A stretch of DNA of 64,000 bases from the NCBI GenBank assembly GCA_025560025.1, contig CP048486.1, forward strand, positions 1,678,001-1,742,000. Reading direction: 5' to 3'. Positions 51,297-60,253 of the stretch are shown here, piece after piece. Below the pieces are notes generated by a model. It was not told the DNA's origin, did not search any database, and saw only the letters and a list, made by a program, of their open reading frames with translations. The stretch comes from Agrobacterium tumefaciens. Its GTDB lineage: Bacteria > Pseudomonadota > Alphaproteobacteria > Rhizobiales > Rhizobiaceae. Positions within the stretch are counted from its first letter, which is position 1. The number at the start of each line of letters is the position of its first letter. A program made the position numbers and the translations under genes.

Positions 51297-54086
51297 ATGA
51301 ACCTTTACTTGGATTACCTGGCTGAGATCAAAAGCAGAGAAAATCAAGGGCTAGCTCCCAAACCGATCGATGACGGCGGACTGACCGGCGAAATCATTGA
51401 ACTGATCAAGGATGCCGGTAACGAGCATCGGGCGGATGCCCTCAAATTCTTCATTTACAACACCTTGCCCGGCACCACGAGCGCCGCGGGTGTCAAGGCT
51501 GCCTTCCTGAAACAGATTATTCTGGGTGAAGTTGTGGTCCCCGAGATCACGCCGACTTTCGCCCTCGAATTGCTGTCGCATATGAAGGGCGGCCCGTCCG
51601 TCGAAGTGCTGCTGGACGTTGCCCTTGGCAATGACGCTGCGCTCGCCACGCAGGCGGGTGACGTGCTGAAGACGCAGGTCTTCCTTTATGACGCCGACAT
51701 GTTCCGGCTGCGTGATGCCTTCAAGGCCGGCAATGCCGTCGCGAAGGGCGTTCTGGAAAGCTATGCGAAGGCCGAGTTCTTCACCAAGCTTCCGGATGTC
51801 GAAGACGAGATCAAGGTCGTGACCTTCATCGCCGCCGAAGGCGATATCTCGACCGACCTTCTCTCCCCCGGCAACCAGGCGCATTCCCGTTCGGACCGCG
51901 AATTGCACGGCCAGTGTATGATCACGCCTGAAGCGCAGGCGGAAATCGTTGCGCTGCAAAAGCAGCACCCGGACAAGCGGGTGATGATGATCGCCGAAAA
52001 GGGCACGATGGGCGTCGGCTCGTCGCGCATGTCCGGCGTGAACAACGTGGCGCTGTGGACCGGCAAGCAGGCCAGCCCCTATGTGCCTTTCGTCAACTTC
52101 GCCCCCGTCGTCGCCGGCACCAACGGCATCTCGCCGATCTTCGCAACCACCGTCGACGTGACGGGCGGCATCGGCATCAACCTGAAGAACTGGGTGAAGA
52201 AGACCGGTGAAGACGGCAAGCCGATCCTCAACAATGATGGTAACCCGATCCTCGAGCAGAAATATTCGGTCGAGACCGGCACCGTCCTCAAGATCGACGC
52301 GAAGAACAAGAAGCTGTGCGACGAGAACGGCAAGGAACTGGTCGATGTCGCCGCCGCCTTCACGCCCCAGAAGATGGAGTTCATGAAGGCCGGCAGCTCC
52401 TACGCCATCGTCTTCGGCAAGAAGCTCCAGACATTTGCCGCCCAGACCCTCGGTGTCGAGCCGACCCCAGTCTTTGCTCCGAACAAGGAAATTTCGATCG
52501 AAGGTCAGGGCCTGACCGCGGTCGAGAAGATCTTCAACCGCAATGCCGTCGGCGTGACCCCCGGCAAGGTGCTGCATGCGGGCTCGGACGTTCGCGTGAC
52601 GGTCAACATCGTCGGTTCGCAGGACACCACCGGCCTGATGACCGCCCAGGAACTTGAGGCGATGGCGGCCACCGTCATCTCGCCGCTCGTGGATGGCGCC
52701 TACCAGTCGGGCTGCCACACCGCATCCGTCTGGGACAAGAAGGCCCAGGTGAACATTCCGAAACTCATGTCCTTCATGAACAATTTCGGCGTTATCACCG
52801 CCCGCGACCCGAAGGGCGTCTATCATTCGATGACGGACGTGATCCACAAGGTGCTGAACGACATCACCGTGGATGACTGGGCGATCATCATCGGCGGCGA
52901 CAGCCATACCCGCATGTCCAAGGGTGTGGCCTTCGGTGCCGACTCCGGCACCGTGGCGCTGGCGCTCGCCACCGGCGAGGCAACGATGCCGATCCCGCAA
53001 TCGGTCAAGGTTACCTTCAAGGGCACGATGCGCCCGCACATGGACTTCCGCGACGTGGTCCACGCTACTCAGGCGCAGATGCTCAAGCAATGTGGCGACA
53101 ACGTCTTCCAGGGACGTATCATCGAAGTCCACATCGGCACCCTGCTCGCCGACCAGGCCTTCACCTTTACCGACTGGACGGCTGAGATGAAGGCCAAGGC
53201 TTCGATCTGCATTTCGCAGGACGACACGCTGATCGAGTCTCTGGAAATCGCCAAGGCGCGCATCCAGATCATGATCGACAAGGGCATGGACAATGCCGTC
53301 GGGACGCTGAAGGGCCTGATCGCCAAGGCGGATGCGCGCATCGCCGAAATCCGCTCGGGCGAAAAACCCGCTTTGACGCCCGATGCCAACGCGAAATATT
53401 TCGCCGAGGTTGTGGTGGATCTGGACGTGATCGACGAACCGATGATCGCCGACCCCGACGTGAACAATGCCGATGTATCGCGGCGCTATACCCATGACAC
53501 GATCCGCCCGGTTTCGTATTATGGTGGCACCAAGAAAGTCGACCTCGGCTTCGTTGGCTCGTGCATGGTGCATAAGGGCGACATGAAGATCGTCGCGCAA
53601 ATGCTCAAGAACATCGAGAAGAGCGAAGGCAAGGTCGAGTTCAAGGCGCCGCTGGTCGTCGCTGCCCCGACCTATAACATCATCGATGAGCTGAAGGCCG
53701 AAGGTGATTGGGAAATCCTGCAGAAATATTCGGGCTTCGAGTTCGATGATCTGAAGCCCAAGACCACCAATCGTACCGAGTATGAGAATATCCTCTATCT
53801 CGAGCGCCCGGGCTGCAACCTTTGCATGGGTAACCAGGAAAAGGCGGAGAAGGGCGACACGGTTCTCGCCACCTCCACCCGCCTGTTCCAGGGTCGCGTT
53901 GTTGAAGACACCGCCGAGAAGAAGGGTGAATCGCTGCTGGCCTCCACACCGGTGGTCGTGCTTTCGGCGATCCTTGGCCGCACCCCCAGCATGGACGAGT
54001 ACTTGAACGCCGTCGACGGAATAGACCTGACAAAGTTCGCGCCGCCGAAAACTACTCCGATCGATTCCCTGTCCGTCCATTACTAA
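51297..54086 (+). CDS. acnB: Aconitate hydratase B / 2-methylisocitrate dehydratase
   Basis: This 929-residue protein is a full-length AcnB. It has the HEAT-like amino-terminal domain (about 1-160), the swivel domain, and the catalytic domains with cluster ligands in VGSCMVHKGD (about 755) and RPGCNLCMGNQ (about 838-848). KGTMGVGSSRMSGVN and GGDSHTRMSKGVAFGADSG are substrate-site blocks. It converts citrate to isocitrate in the citric-acid cycle and can act on 2-methyl-cis-aconitate. It is a single-gene unit. The iron-uptake genes just upstream may be coincidental neighbours. Confidence 0.96.
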   Translation: MNLYLDYLAEIKSRENQGLAPKPIDDGGLTGEIIELIKDAGNEHRADALKFFIYNTLPGTTSAAGVKAAFLKQIILGEVVVPEITPTFALELLSHMKGGPSVEVLLDVALGNDAALATQAGDVLKTQVFLYDADMFRLRDAFKAGNAVAKGVLESYAKAEFFTKLPDVEDEIKVVTFIAAEGDISTDLLSPGNQAHSRSDRELHGQCMITPEAQAEIVALQKQHPDKRVMMIAEKGTMGVGSSRMSGVNNVALWTGKQASPYVPFVNFAPVVAGTNGISPIFATTVDVTGGIGINLKNWVKKTGEDGKPILNNDGNPILEQKYSVETGTVLKIDAKNKKLCDENGKELVDVAAAFTPQKMEFMKAGSSYAIVFGKKLQTFAAQTLGVEPTPVFAPNKEISIEGQGLTAVEKIFNRNAVGVTPGKVLHAGSDVRVTVNIVGSQDTTGLMTAQELEAMAATVISPLVDGAYQSGCHTASVWDKKAQVNIPKLMSFMNNFGVITARDPKGVYHSMTDVIHKVLNDITVDDWAIIIGGDSHTRMSKGVAFGADSGTVALALATGEATMPIPQSVKVTFKGTMRPHMDFRDVVHATQAQMLKQCGDNVFQGRIIEVHIGTLLADQAFTFTDWTAEMKAKASICISQDDTLIESLEIAKARIQIMIDKGMDNAVGTLKGLIAKADARIAEIRSGEKPALTPDANAKYFAEVVVDLDVIDEPMIADPDVNNADVSRRYTHDTIRPVSYYGGTKKVDLGFVGSCMVHKGDMKIVAQMLKNIEKSEGKVEFKAPLVVAAPTYNIIDELKAEGDWEILQKYSGFEFDDLKPKTTNRTEYENILYLERPGCNLCMGNQEKAEKGDTVLATSTRLFQGRVVEDTAEKKGESLLASTPVVVLSAILGRTPSMDEYLNAVDGIDLTKFAPPKTTPIDSLSVHY

Positions 54087-54106
54087 AGGTCTGACCTTTG
54101 AATATT

Positions 54107-54139
54107 GTGCACCGCGAAGGCCTCGCCTTCGCGGTGCAC
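54107..54139 (+). terminator. Terminator after acnB
   Basis: GTGCACCGCGAAGGC (54107-54121) and GCCTTCGCGGTGCAC (54125-54139) form a perfect 15-base stem around CTC, 20 bases after the acnB stop. No U-run follows, but the stem is very stable. Between it and 54326 lies only an A/T-rich promoter-like stretch with an imperfect AATAG...CTATT repeat at 54270-54290. Confidence 0.75.
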
Positions 54140-54326
54140 TGTAAAGTCATCTCAATCCTTCCCATTCATTGCCTTGAAGGGTTCTGATTACTGTCAAATA
54201 TTTGCAAAACGCCCTGATCAACGAGAAATTGCACCGACACATAACTTCTGATTAATACGCCTGCGGCAGAATAGCAGTGATATTACTATTCTCGATTAAA
54301 CGCCTGTCCGGCAAGAAGCGTCGATC

Positions 54327-55451
54327 ATGCCTCAGATACGTTCATTTATTGCGGACGATCTTGTGTCCGTGGCCGACATGTTTCACCGTGTTTTACGGAA
54401 GAAGGATGGCGCCGCGACGGGTGATCTGACCTCATATCTGCGCGCGCTTTTCCTCGACGGTTCAAACACAAATCCGGATATCTGCTCCAAGGTCCATGTG
54501 CTCGATGACGGGCGCGTGTCCGGATTTCTGGGCGTATTGCCCATGATGATGGAACTCGGCGACCGGAACATTCAGGCTGTCGTCTGCTCCTCCTTTGTCG
54601 CCGAGGATCGCGAGACTGATCCTTTTGCCGGCGCGCGTTTGCTGCGCGAGGTTCTGGCGGGCCCGCAGGAGCTGACCTTCGGTGAGACGATCAATGACGT
54701 TTCCACCGAAATGTGGAAGACGATGCGTGGCCACCTGCTTTCCACCTACAGTCTTGACTGGTTGCGGATATTGCGGCCGGCTTCATTCGCAACAGAACTT
54801 TCTGCGACGCGTATTTCAGGCGCTTTCCGCGCGCTGGCGCCCATCAGCACGATGATCGACCGGACCATTTCGGCGCGTGGCCACGGGCGCGCCTTGTCCT
54901 ATTATGCATCACATCCGGACAAGGTGGACAGTTTTACCGATGAAGAGGCAAGCGATGCCGAATTCGCCCATCTGGCTCTCGAACTCATCCGGCACTTCTC
55001 GCTCCGTCCGGTATGGAGCGAGGAAGGCCTGCTGACCATGCTCCAGCATGCCAGACGCAAACGTCTGCATGGTGAGCCGGTGCAGCGGATCGTGCGGGCC
55101 CGAGGCGGCAGGGCGGTGGGTCTTTTCCTCTACCACGGCAATCCGAAGGGAATTGGCCGGACCTTGCAGATCATGGCCCTGCCGGGGCAGGAGCAGATCG
55201 TTATCGACCGGCTGATCCGCAACGCCTATGAGCGTGGCCTCGTCGCGATCAGGGGACGCACCCAGCCGGCAATTCTGCAGGCGATGATCGGCAGGAAATG
55301 TTCGTTTCTCCACGCGGCGTCGACCATCGTGCATTCCCGCGATGCGGAACTCATCAAAGCCGCGACGGATGGAAAAGCGTTCTTCAACGGTTTTTCCGGT
55401 GAAAGCTGGACACGTCTTATCGGCGACAGTTTCGGACAGGCGGGCGAGTAA
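54327..55451 (+). CDS. GNAT-fold protein of unknown acceptor, first gene of the AsnB/ACP operon
   Basis: This 374-residue protein begins with a GNAT-like half: IRSFIADDLVSVADMFHRV, then DGRVSGFLGVLPMMMELGDRNIQAVVCSSFVAEDRETDPFAGARLLREV in short blocks (about 60-115). A second, acetyltransferase-like half follows (about 255-360, RAVGLFLYH). The classic acetyl-CoA loop is weak, so activity is not certain. It could transfer an acyl or aminoacyl group from the carrier protein encoded downstream, as FemAB or lipid-A-type GNATs do. Its stop shares one base with the start of asnB. Confidence 0.65.
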   Translation: MPQIRSFIADDLVSVADMFHRVLRKKDGAATGDLTSYLRALFLDGSNTNPDICSKVHVLDDGRVSGFLGVLPMMMELGDRNIQAVVCSSFVAEDRETDPFAGARLLREVLAGPQELTFGETINDVSTEMWKTMRGHLLSTYSLDWLRILRPASFATELSATRISGAFRALAPISTMIDRTISARGHGRALSYYASHPDKVDSFTDEEASDAEFAHLALELIRHFSLRPVWSEEGLLTMLQHARRKRLHGEPVQRIVRARGGRAVGLFLYHGNPKGIGRTLQIMALPGQEQIVIDRLIRNAYERGLVAIRGRTQPAILQAMIGRKCSFLHAASTIVHSRDAELIKAATDGKAFFNGFSGESWTRLIGDSFGQAGE

Positions 55452-57403
55452 TGTGCGGAATTGCCGGGTTTTATAAACATAACATGCCGGCCGATCGCGC
55501 AAACGAGCGCCTTGCGCTGATGGCGTCTTGCCTCAGGCATCGCGGTCCAGATGCGCATGGAACCCTGCTGCGCGGGGATGTCGGACTTGCCCATGCCCGG
55601 CTGGCCATTGTCGGCATCGCCGATGGCGCGCAACCCATGCGTACGGTGGAAGATGATCTCGCCGTCTCCTTTAACGGTGAAATCTTCAACCATGTCGAAT
55701 TGCGCGAAACGCTGTCCGCGCGCGGCCATGCCTTCCGCACACATTCCGACACCGAAGTCATCCTGCATCTTTATCGCGAGAAGGGCCTGGATTGCCTTAC
55801 CGAATTCAACGGTGATTTCGCCTTCGCCCTTCATGATGCCCGCAGCGACACGCTGGTGCTTGCCCGCGACCGGATGGGTGTGCGGCCGCTTTATTATACA
55901 TGGCACCAGGGCACGTTCTATTTCGCATCCGAGATCGGGGCGCTTCTGGCTCTGCCGGGAATGACGGCCGAAATCGATCCGGTGGCGCTGGATCAGATTT
56001 TCACCTTCTGGTTTCCGGTGCCGCCGCGCACCGCCTTTCGCGGTATCCACGAGTTGCCGCCCGGCCATATGATGGTTCTCCGCGACGGCGTGTCCACCGA
56101 GCGGCGCTGGTGGCAGCTTTCCTATCCTGACGCCAAGGATACGGCGCCGGCCGCAGAGTTTGAAACCCAGGTGGAGGAATTGACGGCGCTGCTGGCCGAC
56201 GCGACGCGGATCCGGCTACGCGCCGACGTGCCGGTCGGCTCCTATCTGTCGGGCGGGCTGGACTCTTCCCTTGTTTCGGCCCTCGCCGCAAAAAATGTCC
56301 GCCAGGGCTTGCGCACCTTTTCTCTTGCGTTCGAAAGCGCGGAGCACGACGAACGTGTCTGGCAGAAAGCGATGAGCCAGCATCTCGGCGTCGCATCCGA
56401 GACGACGGAATGCTCGACTGAGGACATAGCGCAATACATGCCGCAGGTCATGGACCATGTGCAGACGCCTGTTCTTCGCACCGCGCCGGTGCCGCTTTAC
56501 CTGCTTTCCCGGCTTGTGCGCGAACGCGGCATGAAGGTGGTGCTGACGGGCGAGGGCGCCGACGAGCTGTTCGCCGGCTACGACATTTTCCGCGAGGCGC
56601 GGGTAAGGCGGTTTTGCAGCCGTCAGCCGCAATCCTCCCGCCGCCCGAAACTGTTTCAGCGGCTATATCCCTATCTGCCGGGGCTGAAACAGCAGACGCC
56701 GGATTATCTGGCCCGCTTCTTCTCCTTCGGCGCTGAAGCCTCCGACGAACCGCTGTTTTCCCACAGGCCCCGCCTGCGCTCGACAGCGGCGGCGAAAATC
56801 TTCTTTTCCGCCGAATTGAGGGATGCGTTGGGTGATTATGATGCGGCGGCTGACCTTGCCGGGCAATTGCCGGAAGATTTCCGCCGCTGGCATCCGCTGC
56901 ACCAGGCGCAATATCTCGAAACCGCATTTCTTTTGCCCGGCTATATTCTTTCCAGCCAGGGTGACCGGGTGATGATGGCCAACGGGGTGGAGGGCCGGTT
57001 TCCGTTCCTTGATCCCCGTGTGGTGGACTTTGCCGCCGCGCTCCCGCCCGAAGCGAAACTGCGCGGTCTCAAGGAAAAATACATCCTCAAACGGGCAGCA
57101 GCCGAATTGGTGCCCGATGCGATCCTCAATCGGCCCAAGCAGCCCTATCGCGCGCCGGACGCGGAGGCCTTTGCGGATGCCGGCTATCTCGACACCGTGC
57201 TTTCTGCCGATAAACTCAAAGCAGCCGGCCTGTTCAACGCCCAGGCCGTCGAAAAACTTAAAGGCAAGGTACGTCAAAAACAGGCGACCGGCTTTCGCGA
57301 CAACGCCGCCTTCGTCGGAATATTATCAACACAGCTCATACATGCCGCCACGGCTTCGAATTCATCAACACCATCGCAAAATATTGAAGGAAGCTCCAAA
57401 TGA
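55451..57403 (+). CDS. asnB: Glutamine-hydrolysing asparagine synthase (AsnB family)
   Basis: This 650-residue two-domain amidotransferase begins MCGIAGF, so Cys2 is the glutaminase nucleophile; RHRGPDAHG and SFNGEIFNH follow. The synthetase domain has the ATP loop SGGLDSSLVSAL (about 271-282) and GEGADELFAGYDIFRE (about 367-382). Many family members in biosynthetic clusters amidate carboxylates other than aspartate, and clustering with a carrier protein points that way. It overlaps the carrier-protein gene by 4 bases. Confidence 0.9.
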   Translation: MCGIAGFYKHNMPADRANERLALMASCLRHRGPDAHGTLLRGDVGLAHARLAIVGIADGAQPMRTVEDDLAVSFNGEIFNHVELRETLSARGHAFRTHSDTEVILHLYREKGLDCLTEFNGDFAFALHDARSDTLVLARDRMGVRPLYYTWHQGTFYFASEIGALLALPGMTAEIDPVALDQIFTFWFPVPPRTAFRGIHELPPGHMMVLRDGVSTERRWWQLSYPDAKDTAPAAEFETQVEELTALLADATRIRLRADVPVGSYLSGGLDSSLVSALAAKNVRQGLRTFSLAFESAEHDERVWQKAMSQHLGVASETTECSTEDIAQYMPQVMDHVQTPVLRTAPVPLYLLSRLVRERGMKVVLTGEGADELFAGYDIFREARVRRFCSRQPQSSRRPKLFQRLYPYLPGLKQQTPDYLARFFSFGAEASDEPLFSHRPRLRSTAAAKIFFSAELRDALGDYDAAADLAGQLPEDFRRWHPLHQAQYLETAFLLPGYILSSQGDRVMMANGVEGRFPFLDPRVVDFAAALPPEAKLRGLKEKYILKRAAAELVPDAILNRPKQPYRAPDAEAFADAGYLDTVLSADKLKAAGLFNAQAVEKLKGKVRQKQATGFRDNAAFVGILSTQLIHAATASNSSTPSQNIEGSSK

Positions 57404-57663
57404 CCACTGAAAGCACCGGCACGAAAGCCGAAATTCGCGGTTTCATTATCGAAAACTTTCTGTTCGGTGACGATAGCCGGCCGTTTGGCGACGATCTTTC
57501 GCTGATCGACAATGACATGGTCGATTCCACCGGGATTCTGGAATTGGTGAGCTTCATCGAGGAACGTTATGGCATCCGTGTTGCCGATGCGGATCTCGTG
57601 CCGGCCAATCTCGACACGATCGATAACATCGCCGCCTTCATCGGTCGCAAGCAGACCGTCTGA
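57400..57663 (+). CDS. Acyl carrier protein
   Basis: This 87-residue acidic protein has the phosphopantetheine serine in DNDMVDSTGILELV (about residue 42) and a four-helix carrier outline. It is not the fatty-acid AcpP, which reads DSLD at this site, so it is a dedicated carrier. Its ATG overlaps the asnB stop. It is probably charged by the AMP-forming ligase that follows. Confidence 0.9.
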   Translation: MTTESTGTKAEIRGFIIENFLFGDDSRPFGDDLSLIDNDMVDSTGILELVSFIEERYGIRVADADLVPANLDTIDNIAAFIGRKQTV

Positions 57664-57682
57664 GAATTTCGGGAAGCGCCCA

Positions 57683-59215
57683 TTGCGTATTGACCACTAC
57701 CTGCATCGAAGTGCGGAGCGACACCCCGGCAAGACGGCGGTGGTGGCTGGTGAAACGCGCCTGAGTTACGGCGAACTCAAGACGATGAGCGAGGCTTTTG
57801 CCGCTGCCCTGATCTTTCGTGGTGTGACCCCGGGAGACCGTGTCGTCCTTGTGCTGGACAATGGCTGGCGCATGGCGGTGGCGATTTTCGGCTGCTGGAT
57901 GGCGGGCGCTGTCGTCTGCCCGGTCAATCCATCGACGAAGGAAGCCCGCCTTTCGCAAATTCTGGACAGTTCCACGCCCTTTGCCGTGGTTGCGGAGGCG
58001 CGGCTGGAGAAAGTGGTTTCAGATGCCGCCGGTTCTTCCGCGCTGTTGCGTATCGTTTCCGGCGCTTCGAACGCATCCGGCGATAGTGTCGATTTCGACG
58101 CGCTGCTCGAGGAACGGCCCGACGTGCTGCCGCAGAACCTGCCCGACATGGATCTGGCGGTGATCATCTATACGTCGGGTTCCACCGGCGAGCCGAAGGG
58201 TGTGATGCTGGCGCATGATAATCTCGATGCGGCCGTCCGTTCGATTACATCCTATCTCGGCAACACCGCCGACGATATCCTTCTTGGCGTATTGCCGCTT
58301 TCATTCGGGTATGGCCTCAACCAGTTGCTTTCCAGCGTCTTTGTCGCCGGCACGCTGGTGATCGAGAAATCCTTCGCCTATCCGCATCTGATTTTCGAGC
58401 GTATTCGCGAAGAGCGGATTACCGGCTTCGCGCTGGTGCCGACCATGCTTTCCATCATGATGCAGACGCGCGATCTGTCGCCAACGCTGTTCGAAAGCCT
58501 GCGTTACGCCACCGCCGCCGCCGCACCTTTGCCGACCGTCCACGCCGACTGGCTGCGCAGCTTTCTGCCGCATCTCCGGCTGTTTTGCATGTATGGTCAG
58601 ACGGAATGCACCCGCATCAGCTTTCTGCCGCCGGAAGACCTCGACAGGAAGCGCGGCTCGGTCGGGATCGCCATTCCCGGCACGTCCATCGAGGTGGTCA
58701 ACGAGGCGGGTGGCAGCGTATCGCCCGGTGTTGCGGGCGAACTCGTCGTCAGCGGGCCGCATGTGATGCGCGGCTATTGGAGAAACGAGGCGGCAACGGC
58801 CCGTGCATTGCGCATTGACGCCGCAACCGGCAGGATGCGTCTCCACACCGGCGATCTCTTTACCTGCGATGCAGAAGGTTATCTGACCTTCGTCGCCCGC
58901 AAGGACGATATCATCAAGTCACGCGGTGAAAAGGTTGCGCCGCAGGCGGTCGAGGCCGTGCTGCAAGCCATGCCAGGCGTATCGGACGCTCTGGTTGTCG
59001 GCGTCGCACATGAGGTTTTCGGTCAGGCGATCAAGGCGATCGTCATCGCTCCCGATGCGGCGATTACCGAAAAAGACGTCATGCGCCACTGTGCCCGGTA
59101 TCTGGAAGTCCATATGGTGCCGACACTGGTTGAATTTCGCGATTTCCTGCCGACGACGGATACCGGCAAGGTCAGCCGTCGTCTCGCTGCTCAAGATACG
59201 GAGAACAATCGATGA
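57683..59215 (+). CDS. AMP-forming acyl/aryl ligase (class I adenylate-forming enzyme)
   Basis: This 510-residue ligase has the P-loop IIYTSGSTGEPKGVML (about 163-178), the A5 core CMYGQTECTRIS (about 302-313), A7 LHTGDLF (about 391-397), A8 KDDIIKSRGEKV (about 408-419) and the A10 lysine in TDTGKVSRR (about 495). I start it at a TTG at 57683, after GGGAAGCG; the longer frame overlaps the carrier gene. It should activate an acid and load it on the adjacent carrier protein or CoA. The acid is unknown. Confidence 0.85.
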   Translation: MRIDHYLHRSAERHPGKTAVVAGETRLSYGELKTMSEAFAAALIFRGVTPGDRVVLVLDNGWRMAVAIFGCWMAGAVVCPVNPSTKEARLSQILDSSTPFAVVAEARLEKVVSDAAGSSALLRIVSGASNASGDSVDFDALLEERPDVLPQNLPDMDLAVIIYTSGSTGEPKGVMLAHDNLDAAVRSITSYLGNTADDILLGVLPLSFGYGLNQLLSSVFVAGTLVIEKSFAYPHLIFERIREERITGFALVPTMLSIMMQTRDLSPTLFESLRYATAAAAPLPTVHADWLRSFLPHLRLFCMYGQTECTRISFLPPEDLDRKRGSVGIAIPGTSIEVVNEAGGSVSPGVAGELVVSGPHVMRGYWRNEAATARALRIDAATGRMRLHTGDLFTCDAEGYLTFVARKDDIIKSRGEKVAPQAVEAVLQAMPGVSDALVVGVAHEVFGQAIKAIVIAPDAAITEKDVMRHCARYLEVHMVPTLVEFRDFLPTTDTGKVSRRLAAQDTENNR

Positions 59216-60210
59216 CGAATAACGCACACAGCATGCCTTTCTCGCCGCTTGAACTCGATGCGGCGGCGGAGGTTGAACGTATCGCCGAAAAAATCCGCCA
59301 GTCCCTTCGGTTCGACCTGCGCAAGCGCGGCCTGGTGCTTGGCCTTTCCGGCGGCATCGATTCCAGCGTCAGCGCCGCACTCGCCGTTCATGCGCTCGGG
59401 GCTGCGAATGTCTTTGGCCTGTTCATGCCGGAAAACGATTCCGACCCGGAAAGCCTGCGGCTTGGAAAGGCGGTAGCGACAATGCTCGGCATGGATTGTG
59501 TGCTGGAGGATATCGGGCCCTCGCTTGCCGCCATGGGTTGTTATGAAAGGCGCGACGGTTTTATCCGCGAGGTCGTTCCGGAATATGGTCCGGGCTGGAC
59601 CTCCAAGATCGTTTTCGACAATGCCATGAGCACCGGCGCTTATAATATCTCTTCGCTGGTCGTGCGTTCGCCATCAGGTGAAACACGCAAGATTCGTCTC
59701 ACGGCAAAAGCCTATCTCGGCATCGTCGCGGCAACGAACATGAAGCAGCGCACCCGCAAGCAGTTCGAATATTATCACGCCGACCGTCTGAATTTCGCGG
59801 TGCTGGGAACCCCGAACCGGCTGGAATATGACCAGGGCTTCTTCGTCAAGAATGGCGACGGCGCAGCCGACATCAAGCCGATCGCCCATCTTTACAAGTC
59901 GCAGGTCTACCAGATCGCGGCCCATCTCGGCATTCCGCAGGAAATCCGCGCCCGCCCACCGACCACCGATACCTATTCCATGCCGCAGACGCAGGAAGAA
60001 TTCTATTTCGCCCTGCCTTACGACAAGATGGATATCTGCCTCTATGGTCTCGAAAACAACAGGCCTACGGCCGAGATTGCAACGGCGGCCGGGTTGAGCG
60101 AGGACAATGTCCGCTTCGTCTGGACCGATATCGCCGCCAAGCGCAAGGTGGCGCATTACCTGCACCATGCGCCTATCCATCTTCATGAGGGGGTTCAGGG
60201 CAAGTCCTGA
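59212..60210 (+). CDS. NadE-like ammonia-dependent synthetase
   Basis: This 332-residue protein has the ATP pyrophosphatase loop GLSGGIDSSVSAAL (about 44-57), NMKQRTRKQFEYYHAD (about 181-196), GTPNRLEYDQGFFVKNGDGAADIKPI (in parts, about 201-226) and PPTTDTYSMPQTQEEF (about 248-263). These are NAD-synthetase blocks, although GTPNRLE replaces the usual GTxNRSE. No glutaminase domain is present. Its ATG overlaps the ligase stop, which puts it inside a biosynthetic operon. It may amidate an adenylated pathway acid rather than make NAD. Confidence 0.8.
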   Translation: MTNNAHSMPFSPLELDAAAEVERIAEKIRQSLRFDLRKRGLVLGLSGGIDSSVSAALAVHALGAANVFGLFMPENDSDPESLRLGKAVATMLGMDCVLEDIGPSLAAMGCYERRDGFIREVVPEYGPGWTSKIVFDNAMSTGAYNISSLVVRSPSGETRKIRLTAKAYLGIVAATNMKQRTRKQFEYYHADRLNFAVLGTPNRLEYDQGFFVKNGDGAADIKPIAHLYKSQVYQIAAHLGIPQEIRARPPTTDTYSMPQTQEEFYFALPYDKMDICLYGLENNRPTAEIATAAGLSEDNVRFVWTDIAAKRKVAHYLHHAPIHLHEGVQGKS

Positions 60211-60253
60211 GACGTTTCATCCGGCTGAGCGCTGTATCGCGCGGCGCACAGCT

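Noticed and set aside
51351..54080. A 909-codon open frame on the strand opposite acnB
   Set aside because: It mirrors acnB in the antisense direction, is rich in Asp/His/Arg repeats typical of GC-rich shadow frames, and has no domain. acnB has clear cluster ligands.
54327..60210. Exosortase/PEP-CTERM locus
   Set aside because: AsnB, carrier and ligase genes resemble that system, but no exosortase, PEP-CTERM protein or polysaccharide gene is in the window.
59212..60210. Housekeeping NAD synthetase
   Set aside because: Kept only as NadE-like: it is the last gene of a carrier-protein operon, lacks a glutaminase domain and has GTPNRLE in place of GTxNRSE. It remains possible if no other nadE exists in the genome.
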